NCBI GenBank assembly: GCA_047602295.1
Contig: JASGHP010000001.1
Coordinates: 1,178,001-1,242,000, forward strand
DNA: 64,000 bases
From: JACMLD01 sp047602295
GTDB lineage: Bacteria; Bacteroidota; Bacteroidia; Chitinophagales; Chitinophagaceae
Reading direction: 5' to 3'
The position numbers and the translations under genes were made by a program. Below the pieces are notes generated by a model. The model was given only the letters and a program-made list of their open reading frames with translations. It did not search any database and was not told the DNA's origin. Positions 41,801-49,777 of this stretch are shown in pieces (within the stretch, counting starts at the first letter, position 1; each line of letters opens with the position of its first letter).

Positions 41801-42284
41801 AATTTATGTCCTGAATAGCTTTTTTGAGGCCGATTTAGACAGTTATCAAACAGGAACTGTAAAATTTCAATTGCCGGAAATTGCGGAAGGCTCACATACC
41901 ATTACTATCAAAGTTTGGGATGTGGCCAATAACAGTACACAGGTTATATTGCATTTCAGGGTGCAAAAAACTGGGCTGAGGGTATATAATTTAATCAATT
42001 ACCCCAACCCATTTGTTGGGCATACCAATTTCCGTTTTGACCATAACAGGCCAAACAATTACCTGGACGTAAGTATAAACATTTTTACGCCCTTCGGTAA
42101 ACTTGTGAAAACCATTCGTACAACAATAAATACCAATGGAAACCGTTCAAGTGACATTAGTTGGGACGGAACCGGTGAGAATGGAGTGATGCTGGCGCCT
42201 GGTGTGTATGTATACCGGGTAATGGCAAAATCTCAAAAAGACGGTGATACCGCCTTTTGTGCCGGGAAACTGGTACTATTTTAA
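38871..42284 (+). CDS. porU: Type IX secretion sortase PorU
   Basis: 1137 residues: the outer-membrane-associated C25-type cysteine protease that removes the C-terminal signal of type IX cargo and attaches it to the surface. Signal peptide (1-22, NLLQAQ), an N-terminal prodomain-like region, then the catalytic domain with NYNGHGSSSRLAEE (His645) and FITATCDFAPYDNP (Cys679); both residues are intact with the gingipain-family spacing. The C-terminal part is Ig-like, ending FlgD-like (YPNPFVGHTNFRF..GVYVYRVMAKS..GKLVLF). porV follows 85 bp later, the usual order. Confidence 0.94.
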   Translation: MRNRLFFMGMLMLLAINLLQAQRTYQNSSVLANGNWYKISVGSAGIYKVDIGLLNKLGINTSNISSTSIRLFGNGGGMLPEACNGLKTDDLVENAIQMIDGGDGIFNGNDYFLFYAPGPDIWLKDSANQRFRHQKNLYSNSSFYYITIGGNGARLQDQVAPGSANTTVSSFSERYFHELDTINLLNGSKDWYGEEFSTSVGTTRSFNLPVTNINIGQPATLVSNCIARSVNGSSRFSASINGLSALQQDIAAVGNSNLDLFARSNQSVATFNPASTLSMQYSFTPGGSGAQGWLDWFEVFYRKNLVFNNSEQLPFRDWKSVAAGNIARYTIQNAAAAQVWDITNSIIPIRMGGTVSGNDLSFVNEASSLHEYIAFSPAAALMPVASGKVANQDLHNSQSTDLIIVSYPPLLQQAQRIAAFHQQKDNLKTVTVTTDQVFNEFSSGTPDPTAIRDFVKMYYDKAGQDSTKRPKYLLLLGDASYDYKDRIKNNTNYVPAYENTQSLNPLSSYTSDDFFGFLDDNEDINATGITNLLDIGIGRIPAQTSADAKDYADKLLAYTDTSSLGAWRNQQTFIADDQDNNLHLNDAEAITAAAAASNPLFVQQKIYLDAYTQTSTTAGSRYPAVNQAINDKVQQGTLIMNYNGHGSSSRLAEEVILEKDMVDTWSNGNRLPLFITATCDFAPYDNPAVSSLGENILLREKTGGIALMTTTRLVFAYSNRIMNTNYLKAALQPKADGSYPSLGEAVKMAKNITYQTQSDATNNRKFTLLGDPALTLAFPKYRVQTETINDSLITAVPDTLKALQQYKVGGSIRDGSGQLLTNFNGSVDITVTDKPDTITTLANDADSYQQAFQVTGASLFKGKAKVVNGKFSFSFIVPQDINYQLGSGRISYYANNGLQDANGSFNGFFVGGSQGISSDSKGPTVNAYLNDESFKDDAVVNPTPLLLLKLTDASGINIAGTGIGHNMTAVIDSDATKIYVLNSFFEADLDSYQTGTVKFQLPEIAEGSHTITIKVWDVANNSTQVILHFRVQKTGLRVYNLINYPNPFVGHTNFRFDHNRPNNYLDVSINIFTPFGKLVKTIRTTINTNGNRSSDISWDGTGENGVMLAPGVYVYRVMAKSQKDGDTAFCAGKLVLF

Positions 42285-42369
42285 AAACTGGACAACATAA
42301 AAACTTGTAATTTAGCCGCTTAAATAAAACATCAGTTATAGAAGAGACCTCTACGTAAAATTATCATAG

Positions 42370-43569
42370 ATGAAAAGCAATAAGACCTTTAAACTAATTG
42401 CATCACTTTTACTTGTTTCCGGTTCTACTGCATTAAAGGCACAAACTGCTGACAAAATCAACGTTGTTACTACTGCGGTTCCTTTCTTAAGAATATCCCC
42501 AGACGCACGCGGTGGCGGTATGGGTGAAACAGGCATAGCAACTTCTCCAGATGTAAATTCGGCTTTCTGGAACCTGGCCAAAACTTCTTTCAATGAGAGC
42601 AGGGGTGGCATTGGGCTTACTTATACCCCTTGGTTAAGAAAATTGCAATTGAATGATGTATACCTGGCAACGCTGGCAGGTTATTATAAATTAAGCGATA
42701 ACGAAGCAATCACAGCTTCTATGCGTTATTTTAGCCTGGGTAATATTCAGTTTACAGACAACTCAGGTCAAGACCTTGGTCAATTCAGACCAAGAGAATT
42801 TAGTTTTGACGCGGGTTATACACGTAAATTATCAGATAAAATAGGATTGGGTGTAGCCGGTCGCTATATTCATTCAAACCTGGCATCTGGCGCAGCAAGC
42901 ACTTCTGGTACTACTTATAAAGCTGGTAATGCATTTGCCGCTGACCTTTCTTTGTATTATCATGGCCTCAATCAAAATGGCGAGGGCTGGAATTTGGGCG
43001 TTACCTTAACCAACCTGGGTTCTAAAATTGGTTATACCAATGATGCCACCCAGAAAGATTTTATACCAGCAAACCTCGGCCTGGGTGCAGCTCACACATG
43101 GGTATTTGACGAAAGCAATAAGTTTACCCTGGCTTTGGATGTAAACAAACTGCTGGTGCCAACTCCACCTGTACAAACAGGAGATTATTCAACCGACTCA
43201 GCGTCACAAGCATCATACCGCAGCAAAAGCTCTATCAATGGCTGGTTTAGCTCATTTAGTGCACCTGGCGGTTTCTCAGAAACTTTAAAAGAGTTCCAGA
43301 TTTCTGGTGGTATGGAATATACTTATATGGAACAGTTTCATTTAAGAGCCGGATATTTTTATGAAGACAAACTAAAAGGCAATCGTAAATATTTTACGCT
43401 GGGTGCCGGTCTTAAATACAATGTATTTGGTTTGAATGTTTCTTATATCATTCCTTCAGGAAGCGGTATCAACCAAAACCCATTATCAAGCACTTTGCGT
43501 TTCAGCCTTATATTTGATTTGGATAGTGAAACCAATGGCAGCAATGGTGGCGACAATAACAATCAATAA
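42370..43569 (+). CDS. porV: Type IX secretion outer membrane protein PorV (LptO)
   Basis: 399 residues; signal peptide (1-25, ALKAQ) and FadL-like beta-barrel. The N-terminal PFLRISPDARGGGMGETGIATSPDVNSAFWNLAKTSF segment is the PorV signature; PREFSFDAGYTRKLSDKIGLGVAGRYIHSNLASG and C-terminal LRFSLIFDL are barrel strands. PorV shuttles cargo from the translocon to PorU. It is followed by a terminator at 43592. Confidence 0.94.
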   Translation: MKSNKTFKLIASLLLVSGSTALKAQTADKINVVTTAVPFLRISPDARGGGMGETGIATSPDVNSAFWNLAKTSFNESRGGIGLTYTPWLRKLQLNDVYLATLAGYYKLSDNEAITASMRYFSLGNIQFTDNSGQDLGQFRPREFSFDAGYTRKLSDKIGLGVAGRYIHSNLASGAASTSGTTYKAGNAFAADLSLYYHGLNQNGEGWNLGVTLTNLGSKIGYTNDATQKDFIPANLGLGAAHTWVFDESNKFTLALDVNKLLVPTPPVQTGDYSTDSASQASYRSKSSINGWFSSFSAPGGFSETLKEFQISGGMEYTYMEQFHLRAGYFYEDKLKGNRKYFTLGAGLKYNVFGLNVSYIIPSGSGINQNPLSSTLRFSLIFDLDSETNGSNGGDNNNQ

Positions 43570-43591
43570 ATAATTTGCCTTCATATTTTTT

Positions 43592-43619
43592 AAAAAGCGT
43601 TCCTTTGGAGCGCTTTTTT
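43592..43619 (+). terminator. Rho-independent terminator of porU-porV
   Basis: Stem AAAAAGCGTTCC (43592-43603) with GGAGCGCTTTTT (43607-43618), one G-T pair and a 3-nt loop, followed by T-rich sequence. Confidence 0.85.
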
Positions 43620-43697
43620 ATTTTGATGCGGAATATTTTGTTTTTTGGAGAGAAAGGGATTGCGTGTCTGGATTTTTGACTTTTGAATTTTTAAAGT

Positions 43698-44183
43698 ATG
43701 TCTTACAGAATAGGTTTTGGTATAGATTTTCATCAACTGGTAGAAGGCCGCGATTTATGGATTGGCGGTGTAAAGATTCCTCATTACAAAGGGGCATTGG
43801 GCCATAGTGATGCAGATGTTTTGCTTCATGCTATTTGCGATGGCCTGCTTGGCGCATTGGCGCTGGGTGATATAGGTATGCATTTTCCTAATACAGATGC
43901 CGCATATAAAAATATAGACAGTAAAATTCTGTTGCAGAAATGTTTTGAATTGATAAGCAACAAAGGCTACCAGGTTGTAAACGTAGACAGCAGCATTTGC
44001 CTGGAAGAACCAAAAATTAAAAAATATGCTGCGGCCATGCGTGAAACCATTGCAGGCATATTAAATATTACAATAGACGATGTTTCTGTAAAAGCCACCA
44101 CCACAGAAAAGATGGGGTTTGCAGGAAGAGAAGAAGGACTGGTAGCTTATGCTAATGTACTTTTAGTGAAAACCAGTTCTTAG
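43698..44183 (+). CDS. ispF: 2-C-methyl-D-erythritol 2,4-cyclodiphosphate synthase
   Basis: 161 residues, the usual length. Converts CDP-methylerythritol 2-phosphate to the cyclodiphosphate in the non-mevalonate isoprenoid pathway. Visible: YRIGFGIDFHQLVEGRDLWIGGVKIPHYKGALGHSDADVLLHAICDGLLGALALGDIGMHFP, with the metal-binding Asp-His pair and the His of LLHA, and the C-terminal VSVKATTTEKMGFAGREEGLVA. The final codons and stop overlap a 12-bp intergenic repeat unit (44175-44186). Confidence 0.96.
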   Translation: MSYRIGFGIDFHQLVEGRDLWIGGVKIPHYKGALGHSDADVLLHAICDGLLGALALGDIGMHFPNTDAAYKNIDSKILLQKCFELISNKGYQVVNVDSSICLEEPKIKKYAAAMRETIAGILNITIDDVSVKATTTEKMGFAGREEGLVAYANVLLVKTSS

Positions 44184-44306
44184 TTCAAAGAGTTTGGGAG
44201 TTCTTAGTTCGAGTGATGAAAGTATATAAAGCAGATCGAACAGAAACTGGCTGACCGGGCAAGAGAACTTCGAACCATGAACTATAAACTATGAACTTTC
44301 TTTCCC
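44175..44306. repeat. AGTTC/GAACT word-repeat region after ispF
   Basis: The 12-bp AGTTCTTAGTTC occurs at 44175-44186 (covering the last codons and stop of ispF) and again at 44199-44210. The other side carries the inverted word set (TTCGAACCATGAACTATAAA and ATGAAC) up to about 44299. This forms an imperfect inverted arrangement between ispF and dut. Confidence 0.65.
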
Positions 44307-44314
44307 TACTTTTG
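44307..44314 (+). promoter_or_regulatory. -7 box of dut promoter
   Basis: Perfect TACTTTTG, with only 5 nt to the ATG at 44320. With the usual distance from the -7 box, the transcript would begin at or next to the start codon, giving a leaderless mRNA. No -33 TTTG is visible upstream. Confidence 0.5.
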
Positions 44315-44319
44315 CACCC

Positions 44320-44760
44320 ATGTCAGCAATTACTGTTAAGATAATCAACAAATCAAATAATCCATTGCCCTCTTACGCTACGCCTGGTTCTGCAGGTATG
44401 GATTTAATGGCAAATATAGAAGGCCCTATTACCCTGAATTCTCTTGAGCGGCAAATGATTCCTACCGGCTTATTTATAGAATTACCAGAAGGATATGAAG
44501 CCCAGGTAAGGCCACGCAGCGGACTGGCTGCAAAACACGGGCTTACTTGCCTCAACTCGCCTGGTACCATCGACTCAGATTACAGGGGAGAAATAAAAGT
44601 TATACTCGCCAACCTTTCCAATACACCACATACCATACAAAACGGAGATCGCATTGCACAAATGATAATTGGCAAAGTTGAGCAAGTTGGCTGGGAACTT
44701 GTAACAACTATTAATGAAACCGTGCGTAACCAGGGCGGTTTTGGTCATACAGGTAAATAA
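44320..44760 (+). CDS. dut: dUTP diphosphatase
   Basis: 146 residues, trimeric dUTPase. All five family motifs are present: PGSAGMDLMA, RPRSGLAAKHG, GTIDSDYRGEIKVILANL, NGDRIAQMII and the C-terminal RNQGGFGHTGK. It converts dUTP to dUMP, keeping uracil out of DNA. The DUF4292 lipoprotein starts 10 bp after its stop and the EnvC-like gene follows, a gene order I know from other Bacteroidota. Confidence 0.96.
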   Translation: MSAITVKIINKSNNPLPSYATPGSAGMDLMANIEGPITLNSLERQMIPTGLFIELPEGYEAQVRPRSGLAAKHGLTCLNSPGTIDSDYRGEIKVILANLSNTPHTIQNGDRIAQMIIGKVEQVGWELVTTINETVRNQGGFGHTGK

Positions 44761-44770
44761 AAACACGCTA

Positions 44771-45595
44771 ATGAAATACTTTATCAATATAAGTTTACTG
44801 CTCATCATTCTTTTGGCGGCAAGTTGCAAATCTGCCCGAAAAGTGCAAACTGCTACTAAATTAAAAACCGATACCACGCAGATGATTATTGTGGACAATG
44901 CACATGCAGATTCTGTGGCGGTAATACACGATTTGATGAATAAACTCAACAGTAACCGCATTGATAATTTTAAAACTTTTTCTGCCAAGGTTAAAGTAAA
45001 CTACCGCGATAAAGAAGGAGAGCAACCCGAGCTGACTGTTTTCATACGCATGCAGAAGGACAGTATTATCTGGATTTCTGTAAACGCAACCATATTTAGT
45101 TACGAAGCTTTACGGGTGCTTATAACCCCGGATAGCGTGATGGTGCTAAATAAAAAAGATAAAATAGTGCAATTGCGTTCTGTAAGTTACCTGAAAGAAA
45201 TAACCGATTTGCCATTTGATTTTCATACAGTGCAGGATTTGCTGCTGGGCAATCCTATTTATCTTGATAGCAACGTAGTTTCTTATAAAAAGAATGATCA
45301 GTCTATAACGCTTATGAATATAGGCCCTTTGTTTAAACACCTGCTCTCCATTACCAATGGCGATTTTCTTTTGCAACACAGCAAGCTGGATGATGTAGAT
45401 CCACTGCGCAACCGCACAGCCGACCTTACCTATACCGGCTATGAAAACCAGAATGGGGTAAAGTTTGCAACAGAGCGCAGGATATCTGTATCTGAAAAAG
45501 GGAAATTAGATGTAGACATGAATTTTAAGCAGTATAGCTTTAACGAAACATTAAGCTACCCTTTCAGCATACCAAAAAATTTTAAACGCCAGTAA
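44771..45595 (+). CDS. DUF4292 lipoprotein
   Basis: 274 residues from ATG 44771; the longer open frame to 44714 would overlap dut and lacks the signal at its N-terminus. Lipobox ILLAASC (Cys19). The DUF4292 core is visible: FKTFSAKVKVNYRDKEGEQPELTVFIRMQKDSIIWISVNATIFSYEALRVLITPDSVMVLNKKDKI, which resembles the LolA/LolB half-barrel that binds lipids. A role in outer membrane lipid or lipoprotein handling is inference. Cotranscribed with dut and probably with the downstream LytM gene. Confidence 0.85.
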   Translation: MKYFINISLLLIILLAASCKSARKVQTATKLKTDTTQMIIVDNAHADSVAVIHDLMNKLNSNRIDNFKTFSAKVKVNYRDKEGEQPELTVFIRMQKDSIIWISVNATIFSYEALRVLITPDSVMVLNKKDKIVQLRSVSYLKEITDLPFDFHTVQDLLLGNPIYLDSNVVSYKKNDQSITLMNIGPLFKHLLSITNGDFLLQHSKLDDVDPLRNRTADLTYTGYENQNGVKFATERRISVSEKGKLDVDMNFKQYSFNETLSYPFSIPKNFKRQ

Positions 45596-45677
45596 GCGTT
45601 GTATACTTTATTTTTGGGCAGATCGTTGTATCTGGTATGATACCCCTGATTTTTTCATCATCCAATTGAAACCGTGT

Positions 45678-46958
45678 ATGCAAAAACTCATCCTGTCTTT
45701 ATTTTTATTGTGCTCGGGCTTTATGGCCTTTTCGCAAACCAAAGCCGAATTGGAAAAAGAACGTGCTTCCATACAAAAAGAGCTGGATGATGTAAAGCGT
45801 TCTTTGGACGAGACAAAGAAAAACAGGAAAGCCTCCATGGCGCAATTAAATGCCGTGCAACGCAAATTACAATTGCGCCAAAAAGAAATCAATGTAATCA
45901 ATCAGCAGATGAACCTGATTGAAGGCGACATAAACCAGGGCTGGAGAGATATTACCAAATTAAAAAAAGAACTTGACACCCTGAAATTGCAATACTCTAA
46001 AAGTGTTGTCTATTCTTACAAGAATCGCAGCAACTACGATTTCCTGAATTTTATTTTTTCTGCCAGCAATTTTAATGATGCACTTAAAAGGGTTTCTTAT
46101 TTGAAATCTTATCGTGCTTACAGGGAAGAACAGGCCAATAATATTTTGCGCACGCAAGATCAGATACAAGGAAAGATTACCAGCCTAAACCATAGCCGCG
46201 AAGAAAAAAGTGTTGTATTAAAAGAAGAAGACAAGGCAAAGGAAAAGCTGGTAGATGAAAAGAAAGAGCAGGATGAAGTGGTAAATAAACTGAAGGCAAG
46301 AGAAAAAGAACTGAATAAAGAATTTGCTGATAAGAAAAGGCAAGACTTAAAATTGTCAAGTGCAATTGCAGCGGCTATTAACAAGGCAAAAGCTGCAGCT
46401 ATTGCAGAAGCAAAAAAGAATGCAGAAATAGCGGCAAAAAATAATGCGCCAACAACTTCACCTGTTGTAAGAAATAATAACGCAACTACTTCCACTCCGG
46501 CAGCGCCTAAAGTGTTTAGCACTCTTGACGCAGACCCTGCAGCAAGGGCTTTATCTGCGAGCTTTGAAAAAAACAGGGGCAGTCTTCCTTGGCCATTGGA
46601 ATCCGGCAAAATATCTATGCGATTTGGCCCTCAAAAAATACCTGGTACTTCAATAGTAACCGACAACAAGTTTCTTACGTTTGAAACTGAAGCAGGTCGC
46701 TCTGTAAAAGTTATTTTTGATGGAGAAGTATCCATGATAACTTATATCGGTGATGTGCAAGCGGTAATTGTCCGCCATGGTAAATATTTCACCAGCTATA
46801 GCAATCTTTCATCTGTAAGTGTTACAAAAGGACAACAGATAAAAACCGGACAGGTTATTGGAAAAGTAGCAGAGAAAGAAGATAATGTAGGTGAGCTTGA
46901 ATTGGGTATCTCCAACGATTTAAATAGAAGCTTCGATCCTGAAAAATGGTTGCGATAA
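45678..46958 (+). CDS. EnvC-like coiled-coil protein with degenerate LytM (M23) domain
   Basis: 426 residues from ATG 45678. Signal peptide (~1-20, MAFSQ), a long coiled coil (~21-240, TKAELEKERASIQKELDDVKRSLDE), an Ala/Lys linker, then a LytM domain (~300-426; LPWPLESGKISMRFGPQ, EAGRSVKVIFDGEVSMITYIGDVQAVIVRHG, GQQIKTGQVIGKV). The zinc ligands of active M23 peptidases are lost: the HxH motif is replaced by ELELGI and the first His/Asp pair is absent. So it is expected to activate a cell-wall amidase at division, like EnvC, rather than cut peptidoglycan. Confidence 0.88.
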   Translation: MQKLILSLFLLCSGFMAFSQTKAELEKERASIQKELDDVKRSLDETKKNRKASMAQLNAVQRKLQLRQKEINVINQQMNLIEGDINQGWRDITKLKKELDTLKLQYSKSVVYSYKNRSNYDFLNFIFSASNFNDALKRVSYLKSYRAYREEQANNILRTQDQIQGKITSLNHSREEKSVVLKEEDKAKEKLVDEKKEQDEVVNKLKAREKELNKEFADKKRQDLKLSSAIAAAINKAKAAAIAEAKKNAEIAAKNNAPTTSPVVRNNNATTSTPAAPKVFSTLDADPAARALSASFEKNRGSLPWPLESGKISMRFGPQKIPGTSIVTDNKFLTFETEAGRSVKVIFDGEVSMITYIGDVQAVIVRHGKYFTSYSNLSSVSVTKGQQIKTGQVIGKVAEKEDNVGELELGISNDLNRSFDPEKWLR

Positions 46959-47085
46959 GAAGTTTTAAGTTTTAGGTGGTAAGTTTTAAGTGCGTTTGCA
47001 TCGCCGCTTTTCACTACTTAAATAAGCACATTTCCTTGAGTATTAAAAGGACTTAAAACTTATAACTTAACACTTACAACTTAAC
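46959..47085. repeat. AAGTTTTAAGT word-repeat region between convergent genes
   Basis: The 11-bp AAGTTTTAAGT at 46981-46991 has a perfect inverted partner ACTTAAAACTT at 47051-47061. Around each arm the word is repeated with small changes (AAGTTTTAAGTTTTAGG; ACTTATAACTTAACACTTAC). The region joins the 3' ends of 45678 (+) and bshA (-) and could form a large imperfect stem that stops both transcripts. Confidence 0.65.
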
Positions 47086-48213
47086 TCAAATGCATTTGCA
47101 AAACCTGTTGTAAAGCATTTCGTATTTAGGAATGATATTGTGAATATCAAACTCGGTAGCATGTTTATAAGCCTGCTTTTTAAATTCTGCCAGCGTATTA
47201 TCATCTCCTAAAATTTTCTTGGCATGTAGTGCCATATCATCTACATCGCCCACATTGCTTAAATAACCAGTAACACCATTTACATTTATCTCTGGCAAAC
47301 CACCTGCATTAGTACTCACCACGGGTACACCGGCAGCCATGGCTTCCAATGCTGCAAGCCCAAAGCTTTCATAGTCTGATGTAAGCAGGAATAAATCTCC
47401 TATGGCCAGTATCTCTTCCATCTGTTCTTGCTTGCCTACAAAACGAATATCATTTGAAACGTTCAATTCTCGGCTAAGACTTTCGGCTACGGGTCTTTCC
47501 GGTCCATCGCCTACAAACAATAACTTGCTGGGTATTTCTGCATTAATGCGGGCAAAAATATTTACTACATCCTGCACACGTTTTACTTTCCTGAAGTTAG
47601 AAGCATGTAAAACTATTCTTTCACCATTGGGTGCAATTACCTGCCTGAAAGCATCAATAGGTTTTTTGCTGAAGCGGCGTACATCTACAAAGTTGTGGAT
47701 TACTTCTATCTCTTTTTCTATTTTAAATGAGCGATAGGTTTCATCCCGCAGGTTATTAGACACAGCTGTAATAGCATCACTTTCATTAATAGAAAATGTA
47801 ACTACAGGCGCGTAAGTTTTATCGCGGCCTACAAGGGTAATATCTGTTCCGTGCAGGGTGGTTATTACAGGTATATTCTTTCCCTGTTTCAATAAAATCT
47901 GTTTGGCCATATAAGCGGCAGACGCATGCGGAATGGCATAGTGTACATGCAATAAATCTAAATTGTTATTGGCAATTACATCTACCATGGTGCTGGCAAG
48001 CGCTGTTTCATAAGGTGGATAATCAAACAATGGATAAGTAGGTACCCGCACTTCATGATAAAATATATTGGCATTAAATTCACTTAACCGCACCGGTTGC
48101 TGGTAAGTAATAAAATGCACCTGGTGATTTTTATCTGCCAACGCTTTTCCCAATTCTGTAGCCAATACACCGCTACCGCCAAAAGTTGGGTAGCAAACAA
48201 TTCCTATACGCAT
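47086..48213 (-). CDS. bshA: N-acetyl-alpha-D-glucosaminyl L-malate synthase
   Basis: 375-residue GT4-type glycosyltransferase; first step of bacillithiol synthesis, joining GlcNAc from UDP-GlcNAc to L-malate. Visible: MRIGIVCYPTFGGSGVLATELGKALADKNHQVHFITY, LDLLHVHYAIPHASAAYMA, TTLHGTDITLVGRD, VIHNFVDVRRF, IRFVGKQEQMEEILAIGDLFLLTSDYESFGLAALEAMAAGVPVVSTNAGGLPEI with the donor-binding EXXXXXXXE pattern, and C-terminal YEMLYNRF. The N-terminal GGSGVLATELG is typical of BshA among GT4 enzymes. Confidence 0.94.
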   Translation of the reverse strand: MRIGIVCYPTFGGSGVLATELGKALADKNHQVHFITYQQPVRLSEFNANIFYHEVRVPTYPLFDYPPYETALASTMVDVIANNNLDLLHVHYAIPHASAAYMAKQILLKQGKNIPVITTLHGTDITLVGRDKTYAPVVTFSINESDAITAVSNNLRDETYRSFKIEKEIEVIHNFVDVRRFSKKPIDAFRQVIAPNGERIVLHASNFRKVKRVQDVVNIFARINAEIPSKLLFVGDGPERPVAESLSRELNVSNDIRFVGKQEQMEEILAIGDLFLLTSDYESFGLAALEAMAAGVPVVSTNAGGLPEINVNGVTGYLSNVGDVDDMALHAKKILGDDNTLAEFKKQAYKHATEFDIHNIIPKYEMLYNRFCKCI

Positions 48214-48336
48214 TATTGCAATATTGTTTTGTAAAAATGTTTTCGAAGGTAACTGAAATTAAGTTTCCGTTTCGGTTGACTCATTAACCACAATAACGCA
48301 CGATTGTTTGCCTTATCTTTAGCAAAATTTCTTAAC

Positions 48337-49719
48337 ATGAGGAAATGCCTTGCATTTTTTACACTCCTGGTGTCTTTCAGCCTGGTAAAAGCTCAATCAG
48401 AAGACTCGCTTTTTATTTCAAAAGTTGCCGATGAAATTTTAGTAAGCGGTAAAATTTACGACAACCTGCGTGTATTATGTAAAACGGTTGGCGGACGTTT
48501 AGCTGGCAGCCCGCAAAAATTTAAGGCAGAAGAATGGGGGCTGAATACTTTAAAAGCCGCCGGTGCAGACAAAGCTTACTTGCAGGAATGCATGGTGCCA
48601 CATTGGGTAAGGGGTGGAAAAGATGAAGCATGGTACACGTATAAAGATGCTTCCGGAAAAATGGTAAAACAAACACTGGATGTGTTGGCGTTGGGTAATT
48701 CAAATGGTACGGGCAAAAATGGTGTAAAGGCAGCAGTAGTTTACTGCAATAATTTTGATGATCTTGAAAAACAAAAAGATATTGTAAAGGGTAAGATTGT
48801 TTTCTTCAATTATCCCTTCAATGAAAAATATCTGCAACCATTTCGTGCTTATGGAGAGTCGGGAGTGTATCGTCGCACTGGGGCCAGCCGTGCTGCTAAA
48901 TATGGTGCAATAGCAATTGTTATCAGGTCTATGTCTGGTTCTACCGACAATAACCCACACACAGGTACAATGGTATATGATAGCAATTATGCAAAAATTC
49001 CCTGTGCAGCTATGGGCTTGCGTGATGCAGATAAGCTGGCTGGTTTTTTAAAAGAAGGCAAGAGCATTGAACTTTATTATAAATCAAATGCGCATATGCT
49101 GCCAGATACTATTGGGCATAATGTGATTGGTGAATTAACCGGAACCGAAAAACCCAATGATATTATTACTATTGGCGGTCACCTGGATAGCTGGGACCCT
49201 GCTGAAGGTGCGCAGGATGATGGTGCTGGTTGTGTTCATTCTATAGAAGTTTTGCGTGCATTAAAAGTATTGGGCTATAAACCAAAGCATACCATACGCA
49301 TTGTATTGTTTGCAGACGAAGAAAATGGCGGCCATGGCGGTGAAGCGTATGCGCAGAAAGCAAAAAGCAGCGGAGAAAATCATTTGTTTGCTTTTGAAAG
49401 CGATGCTGGTGGCTTCACTCCAAGGGGCATGGGTTTTTCTGTAACGCCTGAGCAACTGGCACATGTGCAAACCTGGTTGCCATTGTTTGTGCCTTATGGA
49501 GTTTACCAGTTTCCGATGGGCGGTGGCGGTTCAGATATTGGCCCACTGCACCAACAGTTAAAAACACCTGTAGGTGGTTTATTGCCGGATGGTAATCGTT
49601 ATTTTGATCTGCACCATGCACGCAATGATGTATTTGAGAATGTAAACAAGCGGGAATTAGAGTTGGGTGCTATTAACATGACCGCTTTAATTTACATGAT
49701 AGACAAATACGGTTTGTAA
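48337..49719 (+). CDS. Secreted M28 aminopeptidase/carboxypeptidase-Q-like with PA domain
   Basis: 460 residues from ATG 48337. The frame runs upstream to TTG 48304, but a -7-like box TATCTTTA (48314-48321) lies inside that extension and the signal peptide (1-20, SFSLVKAQ) starts at 48337. A PA-type insert (~130-240, NNFDDLEKQKDIVKGKIVFFNYPF) precedes the zinc peptidase domain: GGHLDSWDPAEGAQDDGAGC (His, Asp), FADEENGGHGGEAYA (Glu-Glu), FESDAGGF (Asp) and YFDLHHARNDVFENV (His). All metal ligands are present, so it is probably active. Confidence 0.93.
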   Translation: MRKCLAFFTLLVSFSLVKAQSEDSLFISKVADEILVSGKIYDNLRVLCKTVGGRLAGSPQKFKAEEWGLNTLKAAGADKAYLQECMVPHWVRGGKDEAWYTYKDASGKMVKQTLDVLALGNSNGTGKNGVKAAVVYCNNFDDLEKQKDIVKGKIVFFNYPFNEKYLQPFRAYGESGVYRRTGASRAAKYGAIAIVIRSMSGSTDNNPHTGTMVYDSNYAKIPCAAMGLRDADKLAGFLKEGKSIELYYKSNAHMLPDTIGHNVIGELTGTEKPNDIITIGGHLDSWDPAEGAQDDGAGCVHSIEVLRALKVLGYKPKHTIRIVLFADEENGGHGGEAYAQKAKSSGENHLFAFESDAGGFTPRGMGFSVTPEQLAHVQTWLPLFVPYGVYQFPMGGGGSDIGPLHQQLKTPVGGLLPDGNRYFDLHHARNDVFENVNKRELELGAINMTALIYMIDKYGL

Positions 49720-49777
49720 TTAGCCATTTGTTTGCAACTTTAATCGCCAGGATATAGTCAGTAATAAAACAAAGTAT

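Noticed and set aside
44281..44297. Possible 11-bp repeat units upstream of the dut -7 box (TGAACT at the right distance)
   Set aside because: Only one unit fits; the sequence belongs to the ATGAAC word repeat and the next units at 11 bp do not match.
46160..46609. Minus-strand open frame of 149 codons opposite the EnvC-like gene
   Set aside because: It mirrors the Lys/Glu/Ala-rich coiled coil, giving an artificial Phe/Ser/Leu-rich product.
48304..48336. Upstream TTG start of the M28 peptidase gene
   Set aside because: A -7-like box lies inside the extension and the signal peptide begins at ATG 48337.
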